Source: Clonostachys chloroleuca (lineage: Eukaryota; Ascomycota; Sordariomycetes; Hypocreales; Bionectriaceae). From it: 64,000 bases of DNA. The translations under genes were made by a program, and so were the position numbers. The notes below the pieces were generated by a model, which saw nothing but the letters and a program-made list of their open reading frames with translations, did not search any database and was not told the DNA's origin. Shown piece after piece: positions 23,723-36,000 of the stretch; positions within the stretch are counted from its first letter, which is position 1, and each line of letters begins with the position of its first letter. The stretch is from assembly GCA_037952775.1 (NCBI GenBank), contig JBANAY010000004.1:2108001-2172000 (forward strand), read 5' to 3'.

Positions 23723-25260
23723 AACGTGGCTGGAATCTAGGCTTCCCAGAGTGAAAGGGTCGCAACAAGAGACAAAAAGGGCAACAACAGTGCTGCGGCC
23801 AGTGCATATCTGTGTTGGGGCTTTCTGTCTGAATCCCAAAAGTATTTAGTCATATCTCATAAATCAACAAAAATACGAATGGCATAGAACTTTGATGCTA
23901 CCTCAGGGACAAAGGTGGCTTTGATGCCCTACCACCTATTTTCGGTATGCCCCGTTTGAGCTACACGTAACATTCGCAAAGAGATGAGGGCCATTGGTAT
24001 GCTCCCTGTCTGATCTACACAGTAGGCCACATCTCTTCGCATCATCGAACTTAGTAATTCAAAACTGCAACGTGAAGAAACCTTGAAATTAGCCGCATAG
24101 TCACCGGACGCTCAAGTTGACCCAATGTTGAAGATTACGTCTTAGCTTGGGCAATTCGCAGCGTAACGCCAAGGTCGGGCAAACCCTTCCAAATCATCAA
24201 TGATACCTCGGAGAAGGATTAGCTTCCCAAAACTGGGATATGAGACAACCGGTGGACAACAAGGTAGCAGTAGCTGCATGTTCGGAGGTCGACGTGTCGA
24301 CCTTGTGACGAGATAGCGACATTAGCTGCTTTGTCATGAGTAGGCCGGCCGGAATGAAGGCCCTTTTAATCCACCGAAGGTAAGTAGTATTGTACGATGC
24401 CCAATAAGAAGCATTGTGAACGCAGCAGCGCGCGCTTCAAGATGGAACATCTGGGAGGAGTCGGCACATTTTCAGCCGCATGCATCATTTGCAGGACACC
24501 ACGTCAATCTCACAGCCCCCTCCACCTCCACCCTTTGTCCCACCAGAGCGCTTGCAATCCCCTGGATCCGATTTGTACAAAGACGGAGTTAACAAGGGAG
24601 GCCAGGGATCCTTGAGAAATGATACCCCGCGTCTGCTGCGTCTAGTCCTTGTTGGTTCGGTTGTAGGGATGGAAGCGCCGTGCTGCCCAACCTGATGGCT
24701 AGCTGCGTTCGCCTCACTCCCACCATAACAGAGTTGGGTTTAGGCCCAACTGCCTAAACAGATCATTTCAACACGGTCAAGGTTTGCGTGTCATGCATGA
24801 GGCGCCAATGGCCCGAGATAGCGTGCTGACGGGCACCCGGATGTTTCCCGAGTGCCGCTGGTTGGTACCATGCCGCTCGAAAGCGTTCAGGCTTGCAGAT
24901 TCCACATGTGACACTAGATGGCCTCGTGCATGGTTAGCTGGCACCTTGCATGATCTCCCCCTTGATTGAGGTCATATGGATAGCTTGAAAGAGATAACCC
25001 TGTCAGAACCGCTCTGCCATGACACATGGCCATCGCACTAAGGCAAGGTGCAATTGCGGCTCAACAAACCATCCATGTCTCCCTATAATGGTGTGATAAA
25101 TTGAGGATAAGGAGAACTCATTTGCAGCATGCTGTATATATAGACCTCGATGGACGTCGTGAATTCAACTTGATTTCCCGGGATAGCTAAAGAATCATTA
25201 CAATCTACTTCATTATCAAACTACCCCATATCTGACAATTTACCAACACCAACAGAAACC
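23723..25260. other. Gene-poor stretch at the edge of the accessory region
   Basis: No recognisable gene, RNA or transposon. It separates the housekeeping block from the accessory genes and ends in the TATA-containing promoter of the deaminase-like gene. Confidence 0.4.
25135..25143 (+). promoter_or_regulatory. TATA box of the deaminase-like gene
   Basis: TATATATAG about 120 bases upstream of the ATG at 25261, followed by an A/C-rich leader with repeated CAAC/ACCAAC before the start, a normal fungal leader. Position relative to the start makes it the likely core promoter. Confidence 0.5.
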
Positions 25261-26723
25261 ATGTCATCAAAGAAGGGATACTCGTCTCAATCCGAAAAGG
25301 CCATGGCCGAAAGATCCGAGCAGCATGGCACAGGCCATTACAAAACCCTAGTGGAACAATTCTACGAAGCCTTGTTGCTGCTCAAAGCTCTGAGTGGCCT
25401 TCGTGGCGGCTACAACGGATTCCCTGTGAGCAAAAACTTAAAAAAAGAACGTCTCCGAAGCTTCTTGAGGGGTCTAGCATACTTTTGCGACTTCAAGAAG
25501 GGGGGCGATACATACACGGGTATTGGCCTCGAGGAGACCGAGACCGAATATATCTTCTGGGTTACCTCGAACAAGCATCGACCCGACTTGGCAGACTTCC
25601 TGAAGGACTTGCTGAGCCGCCTTAAACAACTGAAAGATGCTCCAGAGGGCAGTAAAGGGCGTCTCAGACGCAGCCTGCAAGCAATGTGTTTCTCGAAAGC
25701 AGGGAAGCGGATCGGCATGTATCAAGCACATTTGACCAAATCCATTGCTGAGGCCCAAGGTATCCTGGCCAAACCGAAGACACAGCACGGTGAGTGTTTG
25801 ACAATTGAGTCGAGGGTTGAAATATTCAATTGCTGACAAGATATCTAGATCGAGAATTGTCTTCATGGATGTCTGGGCTCAACAAGGCTGATATGACCTA
25901 TGTAGAGCTTTGTGATTCTATTTTCACTGCGTCAAAGGAAAACCACATTCTGAGACTTCTCCGCTCTCGAGCAAAGTTTGAGAGGAGTCTGGAAAATATC
26001 AGAGGCAAAAGAAATGCCTTTGACGAAGTTAGGCATTACATTGGCCGGTTGGCTTCTCATACTCGCACGCTCAATCAGCTATGCGATTATGTAGAAGACC
26101 CCCTGATCGAGGAGATAATCCGCGCCCCAGTGGTTCGGCAGATTGATCCTCTCGAACAGGCAGCAGAACCGACATATGATATCCATACAAAACTGAAGGG
26201 GCTTCTCGTTGGGATAAAAGATGACGCTGAGAGACGACAAGTCGAATCCCGGCTGGATGGCTTGGACAGACAGTGTGAGATTTTCGACGACATTTCAAAT
26301 CAGTACAATAATTTCAAGCCCAGGGTCCACGCGGAGGTTCAGATCCTTGAGCATTTCTATAGAAAGAACCTCAGGTTTGCCAACGACGACAAGTTCGTTG
26401 GCGGCAGTAAGCCTTCTTGTGAATGCTGTTACCTCTACTTTAAGTACCACCCTGCCCGGATGGTACTTCCGGAGTCATCACACAAGGTCTTCATCAACTG
26501 GAGCTTGCCGCCAGTCACCAACCCTCAAAGTGGAGATGCCGAGTTCATACAGCAACGGAAAATCTTGAGCAAGATGGTCAACGTCCTTGTTTATGATGCC
26601 ATTTCTGAAATACTGGGCTGCAGAACAGCTCCCTGTTGGCGCCCCGATTCTTTGACCGATCTATCCAGCACCATTGCGTCCTCCCCGCTGATGGAACCAG
26701 ACGGTGTGGCTGGGCCATCTTGA
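25261..26723 (+). CDS. OTT_1508-like deaminase-fold protein
   Basis: Exons 25261-25789 and 25849-26723; 467 residues. The N-terminal two thirds is helical and charged with no domain I recognise (HILRLLRSRAKFERSLENIRG, NQLCDYVEDPLIEEIIRAPVV). From about residue 330 is a cytidine-deaminase-type zinc site: H-A-E (in PRVHAEVQILEHFY, about 336-338) and C-E-C-C (in GGSKPSCECCYLYF, about 366-369), spaced as in the OTT_1508-like deaminase family that is expanded in filamentous fungi. That superfamily includes nucleotide and nucleic-acid deaminases, many derived from toxin systems; the substrate of this branch is unknown and any role in conflict or defence is inference. The catalytic set looks intact and the gene is complete. 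Confidence 0.8.
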
Positions 26724-28629
26724 CTTGGGTGGTGTTGATTTACCGTTCTAGAAAAGTGTTTTTTTTTAAGCGAGAAAATTTGTTTAAATTATACACACAG
26801 GGGATGGGATTTGTATGGCGAAACTTCCAGCCTGGTAAGGGACTATGAAGACAGCTCAGACACGGAAAATGGCAGAGTTATCATCTAGACAAGCGGCATT
26901 GATAACCAATACTTGGTTCAGTTTGCGTACGTAGACTTGTCAGCCCGATTTATTGACACATTTAAATATATCGCAACTTTGTAGAAACAAGAATGTATAG
27001 TAAACTAGGTCAATTCTTTTTAACAATAGCAAGGAGAAGAAAGGCTGAAACGAGAAACTAACTACATACCAGTATCTACCATACCAGTGCCGATATGGCA
27101 GCTACATTGTGGAATTTAGATGACCATGGAAATTTGTTGACTTGTGCCCAGAATTACTCCCCACTACCAACTAAGAACGTCATTTAGAAACAGTTGATTT
27201 AAACGCACGTGTAACATCAAGATAGACTCAGCGGCTGAACGATACGCGTTTTGCATCTGCATCATGCTGTTAAGTTAGATGCTTTCATGGTAAGTGAAAC
27301 CGAATAAGACACCTCATTCTACCAACCCGTAAGAGTTTGCCCTTGAGAAACGTGGAGGATTATGGATCAGAAACTGTCTCGGACGTTGAACAATTCGAAT
27401 CTGATTGGCTTTCTATTTCGCCCATGCAGATTGGAGTGATAAATATCTCATATCATCTCCCCCTGGATATGGGGTACCTGTGGTATGGATCCTCGAAGTC
27501 AATTTGAAGAGCACTCGGCAAAGTAGAAGAATAAGCTCAGGTCTGGAATTCGGGTACCTGTTGGCTCTTCTGCGGATTCCTCTCTTAAGAATTCTCCTCC
27601 ACTACGGATCGATGTTATGAATACTTCTGCAATCACATCTTACCAACATATTTCGAGATCGGAATCCAATCAGAGACGGTGGATGCCAGTGGGATCGCAT
27701 GTGGATATCGACATCTCCGTGGAGCTGGTGCGCATCCAGCATGTCGCCGTTGTTTCGTAAGTGAGCTAAGCAACTTCAGCCGCATCCGTGGGAAGTGAGA
27801 CAAAGATCTACCAGTTGGTGGAGAGGACATGGATTTTGTGAAGGTATGAAATCACATTCCAGCTTGGCAGGAAGAGACTTATGACCCCTGTTGCATGATG
27901 GATAGCGGATTATGAATCTTTCACAGCGGAAGGCAAGAGTAGGTGTAGTAATCGAAGGGGAAAGTAAAATTTGATTTGGGATCTGCAGAACGAGGAAGCC
28001 GTCTGACGATGTCTCGGTTGAAGGTCGTCTCAAATGAGGATGTGACAAACCTCGACGGCTTAGGAATGGCCCAAAGTTGACAAGACATTGAGGGGCACAC
28101 TACCCGGAACAGACGTTAATAGTGGAGGTACTGGCATTCCAGTGGCCAAACTTCAGCTTGAGTGGTCTTATGAATTGACGTGACCGGCACTAAGATGGTG
28201 GGTTGTTGCTTGCCTTTACCCAGGCAGGCATGAGCATCATAACTGCATCCAGCTCACTCATCACGCCAGGAGACACTATGGAGAACTTTGACTTTACTAA
28301 TGTCTCAAATTTAATAGCTTACTCTATTTCTGGCATGATTTCCAATTTTTAGCCTTTACTCTACGGGACCTCGCTCGCATCATGTCATTCATACCTACAT
28401 CCCCCCTCTCTTTTTTCACTTTGTTTTTCGCTGGAAGGAAAGCTTCCAAGCAACCTGCTCCATGATTCAACCATGAATTTTGAGACCATTTTTTAATGGG
28501 TGACTTCTTTTGAATTTCTCAGTCGCCAGTGGCCGAGGATCTGTCTTTGTTTGAGAACCTGTGTTAATTCAACCTGGACATTCTCTGCCTAGCCTTAGTA
28601 GTTTCACATCACTACATTTTCTTACGACA
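26724..28629. other. Gene-poor, AT-leaning stretch
   Basis: About 1.9 kb. Composition drifts to AT-rich around 26750-27250, without the near-total CA/TG loss seen in the 43-58 kb block. I find no conserved coding segment. The last 250 bases are pyrimidine-rich and are probably the thioesterase gene's promoter. Confidence 0.4.
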
Positions 28630-29804
28630 ATGAACAGACACCCCGCCTCTTCATTACCAGCCAGGCTGGTCCCGGCATTGCGCATCAGGCAGCATAGATA
28701 TCTTGCAACAACTGCAAGATGGCTTGGATACCCTCAACCTGCTGCTCAGCCTAGAGCTCTCCACCCACCACCTCTCCATTTGCTTACACCTCACATGGTA
28801 CCGCCACATCTCAAGCGCCAGATCAATCCTCGGTTATCCCCTCATATCTCTGGGCACCCAGCGCCTCCTCCCGCAGCTCCAGAGCCTCTTATCACTGAGG
28901 AGAGCGTGCGCCCGCCCAGTCTCAACAGTCGATGGTTGTCAGATTTGAGAGCACAGGCCCAGATACGGATATCTACTGAAGGCCAGGGACCGACAGTCAA
29001 CAGTGCTAGAAGGGTTTTGAGTCATCTTCACGAGAACTGGCTGGATCTTCTTGCTGGATCAGAAGGATACTTGGTTGGTCCCCGCTGGACTGGTTTGGCC
29101 AACCAACAAATCTCGTGGGGCGACATGGTAAGTTGCTCATCCCCGCATATCAAAGAATAACTTCTCTGACTTTCGTCTTCGAAATCATAGGATAGTATGG
29201 TTAGTTGATCTTTTTCCAAATCGAAATGACTGATCTGCGCTGACCATAACTTGTATAGGGACATGTCAACAATGTGATGTACAACCGCTTTGCCGAGTCC
29301 TCGCGTCTCAACTACCTAAGGGGTTTTGCCCTGGCTTCGGATGAAGAACACAGGCAATTCTGGCTCGAGCTAATTACCCCACGGAGCATCGGTTGGATCT
29401 TAAAGAGTATTCGTACTGAATACAAATGTGTAAGTCTTCTTAACTGCAGCCCCTTTCGTTGCTTTGCAATATCTTTCATCAACCAATCACTTACACTGCC
29501 GCAGCCTCTTTTCTATCCTGATAATATTACGGTCCTCCATAGGCTGGTAAACCGCCCCGACAAGGATACTGAGAAAATTCTCATGGAGGCTGTGATCATC
29601 TCCAATGAGAAGCAGCGTGTGGCAGCGCGCTGTTATGAGGAGTTAGTGGTCTATGACTACCGTATTGGCCAGCGGACGAATCTCAGACCTTTCATGGTCG
29701 AGGCTCTCCAGGAAACATATGACCTGCAGGAGAAGAATCGGGGGAAAACAACAACCCATGTTCTGAAGCTTCAGGAAAGCATCAGCCGCCCTAGCAGCCG
29801 ATGA
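28630..29804 (+). CDS. Mitochondrial-type hotdog thioesterase-like protein with a 9-base exon
   Basis: Exons 28630-29127, 29191-29199, 29259-29429, 29505-29804; 325 residues, all joins in phase 0. The hotdog (4HBT/thioesterase-like) core is WGDM-DSM-GHVNNVMYNRFAESSRLNYLRGF... PLFYPDNITVLHRL... EAVIISNEKQRVAARCYEELVVYDY. The D-x-M-G-H-V-N-N motif is the usual catalytic/turn region of the fold, and three of its residues (DSM) come from the 9-base exon. The N-terminus (MNRHPASSLPARLVPALRIRQHRYLATTARW) looks like a mitochondrial presequence, followed by a Pro-rich linker. It likely hydrolyses acyl-CoA; the substrate is unknown. Confidence 0.85.
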
Positions 29805-31435
29805 AAATAAAATCAGGTGGAAGAGGAGTTAAGGTATATCAAACACATGGTACGATATTATGGCAGGATCAAATCATACCAGGAAATCAAGCATTATAAT
29901 TGGCGTTTCAACTACTAGGGATACTGGGCTTAAGTCTGTCCTAATTCTAATATCTATCTCTTAAATTTCTATCCTATATCGCTAGACTACCAAATCAGTC
30001 ATCAAATCACCCGAATCATACTTTGTTCTTCTCAGCCTATAATTTTTATGCTCCATCACTGCCACATTCCAAACTCAAGGTACCACTGGCAGATCTGATC
30101 AGTCACCTGGCATGGAATGCAGCGGACCTATCTTTCCTAGTGCCGGATAGTGGTCGGCCCCTTGGAAGCCACAACTCAGCACAGATCTCATCTTGGGGGC
30201 TAAAGCAAGCAAGGTTTAGCAATCTAGACTAAGATACATAGGGGATAGGTGATAAGTCAAACTAGCTGGGCCCAAGAAGAGATCTTCACGAAGAGCCTTT
30301 GTCATTATGACGTGCCAAATGAGTACTCCAATGGCATCCTGCTAAGGCAGGAGTACCCGACTACATGTGCTTTATAAAATAATAAATTCAAGTCACTAAG
30401 GTTTCTTAGCCATATTATCAAACGTGGAAAGATTTTGAATTCTCAAATTTCAGCTAATCTCACAAGAGATTCTGTGCAACGCTTATAACAAGTATAGCGG
30501 TCCAGTGCGCAGTCCAGTGCGCCGGGCTAAGCCATGAGATGGGTTATACGTATGAAAAGATTCAAATACTAATTTTTGGAATAGTTCTTTTTAATAGATA
30601 GCTCTCATCACGTAATGCGTCGATTATATTTCTAAGGTTAGATTCTATGCTAAGGAGTGGGTGCTACATGCAAAGCAGAGGGTTGTATTTCTATATCCAG
30701 ATAGAAGGTTTGGCAACAGAACACTTAAAGGGCAAAGAGGTGTTTTGCTTGGAGGTCTGAGTTGAGTTTTAAAACCTGTAGGAGAGATAAACTAGGACGT
30801 TGTTATCCTCTTAATTTTAATATCACGCTGATCGATATGAATAAAGAAAATATTCTTTATTGAAAGCCATTATTAAGAAACTAGAAGATGTATGAATTCA
30901 ATAATATGCCACGAAATAGACATTACGATACATCAATGTAGATTTGGATGATACCATAGGTTAGGTTGAATCAGCCATAGAAAGAGCCAATTGTAGACCA
31001 ACACGAAGTATATTTTGGAGGCCTTTGGCCGATGGTTGTTTATTCTTTCACAAAAGTCTTTCTTGAACCCCCCCCAAGGCTCAGAGCCTCAACTCCTGCA
31101 AGTAAATAGAGGCCAGCCACGCCCATAACTGAGTAAGGATGCGAGTGCATTTACACACACGTTTACTTCAAGACAACTGGGAAATGATTTATTCAGATCA
31201 GCTAGTCATGAGGACTGTAAAATACTTGGCACATTTAGATTTCTGATTATACTCTTGTAAGTGCTCTGCCATCCACTGCGTCAACCATCGTGGGTTGGTC
31301 AACATGTTTCCTTACAAACTTCCTCGCCGTTTTTGAGACTGTTAATGCCACTAGACCACCGGCAAAAGTGTAAGCCTACACCACACCGTGGAATAGTACG
31401 TCTTATATAGCCTACTGGCATCAACAGAGACCATA
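29805..31435. other. AT-leaning stretch without a recognised gene
   Basis: Mostly AT-rich with frequent stops; possibly old repeat remains, but CA and TG are not strongly depleted. A near-perfect 12-base direct duplication (TCCAGTGCGC units) sits at 30500-30523. No gene seen. Confidence 0.4.
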
Positions 31436-32833
31436 TCAATTCCCAAAACTCACAGGATGTTTCCAAGCTTCGTACGCCACCCAAGCCTGGAATACCCCGA
31501 CAGCCAGCCCGAGAATTCCTATAACAATTGCTATAATAACGCCAACGAGCGTGGCCATCATCATATAGCGAGCAGAGCTTTTGCGCTGGAACCATTTTTC
31601 CAGGATACCGCGCGGACTGGGATCCTCCAGCTCCTTGAACAAATCTACAAGTCGCCCGCCGAAATAGTTGTACGATGTGTCTTCTTCATCTTCCCTTCGA
31701 TAGATGGCGGAGTCATACCGCAGGCAATCTGGGTCGAAGGATTCCTTAGATACTAGTTTACGGAGAATCTGCTCCGAGTCTGAGTCAAAGGGAAAGAGGA
31801 TCTTCTGCATTGAATCTAGAGCATCGAGGGCAATCTGTCTAGGAATATTTCCTCTGAGAGTTAGGACATTAGCGCCTGCTTTCTAAGGGGTACAGTTCTC
31901 ATCAAGGGTCGTCTTACGCTGAAATAGAGTCCTTAAAGGCTAGAGGGTTGTGCAACTCTTGCGATGCCATCAAGTGCTCTCTGAGGACGCTTGTGTGATG
32001 GTAAATTTCCAAAACCCCCTTTTTGACGTCCATTTTCAGATGGTTTCGGAGATCATCAGTCCCCTTGAAACCTCAGCCCTGCAATTTTCCTTAGGCGTTT
32101 CGCTGACAAGGCCGATTTTATATCTCTGATCTCGCCCGAGCCATCGTATATATGGAGATTGCCTGTATCCTTTTGCGGAAACGCTCTTGATATGAATTCA
32201 ACCAGTGACTCATCGTAAAGCCACTGGATTGGCTGGGTCCCGAGTTCTAGCAGGCTGGAGGGCTGGTTTTCGGCTGAACATCTGACCATCGACATAACTT
32301 GTACGGCAAGATTAAATGCCCAATGCTGATCACTGGACGGAGGTGGTCTATCCCGCTTGGAGAAATATTCATGCGTCAGTTTTGAGCGCTTCATATCGGG
32401 ATAGGATTGGAGCAGCCTGATGATGTCGAAAACGTCCTCATGGTTACGCAACGCCGGGGTGCTGGCAGGAAGCAGTTCTGGGACATAGGACGACGTAACG
32501 TATTTGTAAAAGTCAAAGAAACGTTCTAATCGAGCCGAGCGCCTCCATGAGCATCCCGAGTTTGTACACGTCTCGCCATTCTGACACGCTTCGCAAATCT
32601 TCCAGTTCCAGAGTGCTTGGGTGAGCCGTTGTAGCTCGGTGTCAGTGATGCTCTTGAGCGGGTAAGGAGATATCAGAGAGCCGATCATACTCGGAGCCTG
32701 GATGTGACGGGCAGGTCATTCCCAAACGAAATGCACACAATATGGGGACATCAGCACATTCACGTATGTTATTTAGGCGCCGAGAAGCCCAACTTGACAA
32801 CGCGGTGGTAAGGCGAACGTAAGGCTTTCCCAC
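31436..32833 (-). pseudogene. Fungal conserved membrane-tail protein, frameshifted
   Basis: Parts on the minus strand: about 32833/32688 to 31918, then 31853-31436 after an intron 31917-31854. The family is common in plant-associated ascomycetes and has no known function. Seen: ALWNWKICEACQNGETCTNSGCSWRRSARLERFFDFYKYV (Cys-rich), then RLRKIAGLRFQG-TDDLRNHLKM, EIYHHTSVLREHL, IPRQIALDALDSMQKILFPF, YFGGRLVDLFKEL, and a C-terminal membrane segment MMMATLVGVIIAIVIGILGLAVGVFQAW. The frame breaks between RFQG and TDDL: four Cs at 32061-32064 (plus strand) where three keep the family frame. A second shift may lie near 32690-32710, because IRECADVPILCAFRLG upstream also looks like this family but in another frame. 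Confidence 0.65.
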
Positions 32834-33056
32834 GGGCTCACCTAATGGGACTGTGGCTTAGAAGTTATTGGAGCCCAACCAAACATCTCATAAGTGAGGG
32901 GGCTTTGGAGCCCGCTGCTGACCCCGGCCTGAGTAAAACGTTACTATTCCTCTTATTCGCCGATGAGACCTCCTCTTAACGCTTACACGCCCTTTTTATT
33001 TTTATTTTTATTTTTCTTTTCAATGCCTCTCCCTGCCATGTCCAGCTGGAGATACC

Positions 33057-36000
33057 ATGGCAGGTGTAGCAATGGACATCACCCCCGCATCTGCCCAGCC
33101 GTCAATGGCCAACGACGAGCAGGATTCAGGATATGGCAGCCAATTCCCATCTCCTGACGGCAAACTACCTGCAGTAGTCGAGTCCACACAAATTGGGCGC
33201 CTCAGCGCCAACGGCACGAGCCGATCTGTTCCGTCTGCCCCCACGCCCATCACCGGCCTCATAGAATTTGACAAGAGTGTCGACAGCGCCACACTCTCCC
33301 GCTTCCGTCATGTGCATTTGATGCTTGAGAAGCCGCTGTTGGAGTATATTCGCGGCTCAATTCGCAAGAAATACTGCCCGATTTCCATAAGACTGATGGT
33401 CCTGGGGCGCTCCGAAGCCGATGCGAAGCCGTGCATTGTCGTCTTGTGTCCGGAGCAGCAATCGAAAAAGGTCAGGAAGTTTTTCGATAAGAAATCCGTC
33501 AGGGCTCTGCGTTTGCCCGAAGACGGCCAGCCCTCATTCGAAGTCTTCGTCGTCGGCCGGGCGCCGGAGCCGAAACAGGCAGACGGAGACATTGATGTCT
33601 TCATTCCCATCGTTGGCGAGAGCGAGGGTTATACAAACGAGACATACTGCGGAGCGCCCATAGTTATCCGGCAGACTTCCGGTGTCGACAAAAGGTGCAC
33701 TTTCGGTGGTGTCATAAAAGCTACCTGGTCGAATGGAGAGGTTAAACTATACGGGCTAACCGTTGGCCACGTCCTTCTGAGCGATTTGGCGGATGATCTG
33801 ACGGTCAGCACGGAGAGCGACCATGCTAGGAGTTCCGACGACTGGGGATTCGAGCTTTCGGATTCTGATAGTGAGAACGAGTCCGTTGATTCGGCTGAAG
33901 AAGAGCCGGATGATGATGCCCGACCATTGTGTGTGATGGATGAACTCCAGCTGGGTTTAGCAGACGGCAGTGCGTCTTGGACGGCCCTCGAGCTGGGTAA
34001 GATAGGTTCCATCTCGAAGGACTTGCGCCAATATCAATCGGCAGCAACCGACACAAAGTACGGTGAGCCAGAGGCTTACTATGACTGGGCTCTTATCGAT
34101 ATGGTCAGCTATAAGCCGAACCTCATTCGACCGAGGAAGTTGCCACACGGTCAGGACGACGGAGCCTTCAAGTCCGGGAATCACGAGCTTGTGGTCGTCG
34201 CCTCGCCGTCTAGCAGTCATGGCAAGAGACAATCAGTCGTCCTTGTAAGCGGATCAGAAGGGCTGAAGCGAGGATCTCTGTCGGCTCTACCTTCGAGACT
34301 CCTTCTAGGCCCTGGGCAAGAGTTTGTTGACGCACTCATCCTCGAACTTGACAACGATAAACGTATGGAAACGTTTCCAACTTCTCTACTTTTGGATATC
34401 CATCAACTGATATGTGAGCAGAGATTCTCGATGGAGATTCAGGGTCATGGGTGGTCAACGATAGCACCCTTGAGGTGTATGGCTACGTCGTTGCTGCTGA
34501 TGCATTTGGCGGAGGTTACATTATTCCACTAGTCGAAGCGTTCCGCAATATCACAGACACCCTGAGATGTCAATCTGTCGATCTAGCTACGACAATCGAT
34601 ATGGCAAGTGCCAAACTTGAGCGTATATTCGACATGAACGCGTCCATCTTGGCCGGGCATTCTGCGCTGCAAAACCCACCCATCTTTTCCTTTACCTCTA
34701 CCCCAACTACCCATCTATCCGTTGCCTCTAATATCTCCTGTGCCTCCACTCCGGCTACTAGTCTCTCGATGACCTCTAACTACGACGGCCCCTTAAGTCT
34801 CGCAGAGTATCCCGAAGATCACTTCATGTTTCCTACTTTTTCCCAGGAGAAGCCTTTTGTCCATCCTGAAATCCACCCAGATGACGACCTCGACCGTCCT
34901 CCGAGCCCCAAGACGGGCGGTTCTTACACGGTATGGCCTGCTGACCACAAGAGCTCTGATGACCATTTCAATAAAACCTCAAGACCCGGAACCCCTGAAG
35001 TTACTCTGCACTCCGAGGATGATACTGCCGTTTCTAGCAAGCCGTCCTGCCATGTTGACTACTTGTCCCATGACTGGAAGGAGGAGGACATCTGGTCCTC
35101 TTGGAGATACATTGTGACTCGGCGCGGCGAGTTTGAACATAGCGGGCGATTGGAAAACGCTTCTTGGAGGACATGGATGAAGTTGAAATACAAGCTAAAA
35201 GCCGTCTCACCTGAAACTATTAATTGGTATGTATCCGAGTAATCTTGTCTTGAAGGTTATAAGTCGCTAACACATCACAGGCTCAAGGATTGTGATGTTA
35301 CTTGGTTGTATGGCCCTCTACAATCAAGGACCAAGCCCGTCCACGATGCCCACAAAGAGGTTTCAAGCGACTCATTGTCCAAGACGGACTCACTGGCCAA
35401 TCTCAACAAAAAGCCGATCCTCAAAAAGAGGAGCATATCTAAAGTCATGCTTCAGAGGTCAATTTCCAATGCCTCACTACTGAAGCAGGTCGCAGCGGCC
35501 GTCCAGGCCCAAGAAGCACGAGGTATCATGCGCCCCAGCAACAGCAGACGCGGAACCGTCGATTACTTCGCCTACCCCTTCTCTTCAAGTAGAATGGGTG
35601 ATGAAAGTCGCGACCCGACAACCTCGACAGAGTCTTCCGGAATCACATCACCTCGGAAGCACATTCAATTTAACGAGCAAGTTGAGCAGTATATGGCTGT
35701 TGATGTCAAGGGAATGGAGGTGGGCTTAGATTGCTACGGTGACGACGGCGATTCAGATGATGATGTTATGCTGAAGCGGGTCAAACCCAAGAAGCAATCC
35801 ATCCTTAAGAAGCGAGTTGCCAAGTCAAAGTCGACGGAGGGAAAGATCATTGCCAAGCTTCCCTCAACAACCCTTAAATACCGCGAGGATACACCCGAGG
35901 TCAAGGAAACAGCTACGAAGTACTTACGCAGTCCACCTTTATCTCCATCATCTTCACAAGAGACACTACGACCAGCAAAGTCATCTGTAGAGTTCTTCTT

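Noticed and set aside
33629..34012. 127-codon minus-strand frame inside the protease gene
   Set aside because: A shadow of the real plus-strand coding sequence, Ser-rich and without family resemblance.
34422..35226. A separate Reg1-like gene starting inside this segment
   Set aside because: Internal ATGs exist, but no stop or clear promoter separates it from the protease half. Kept as an alternative only.
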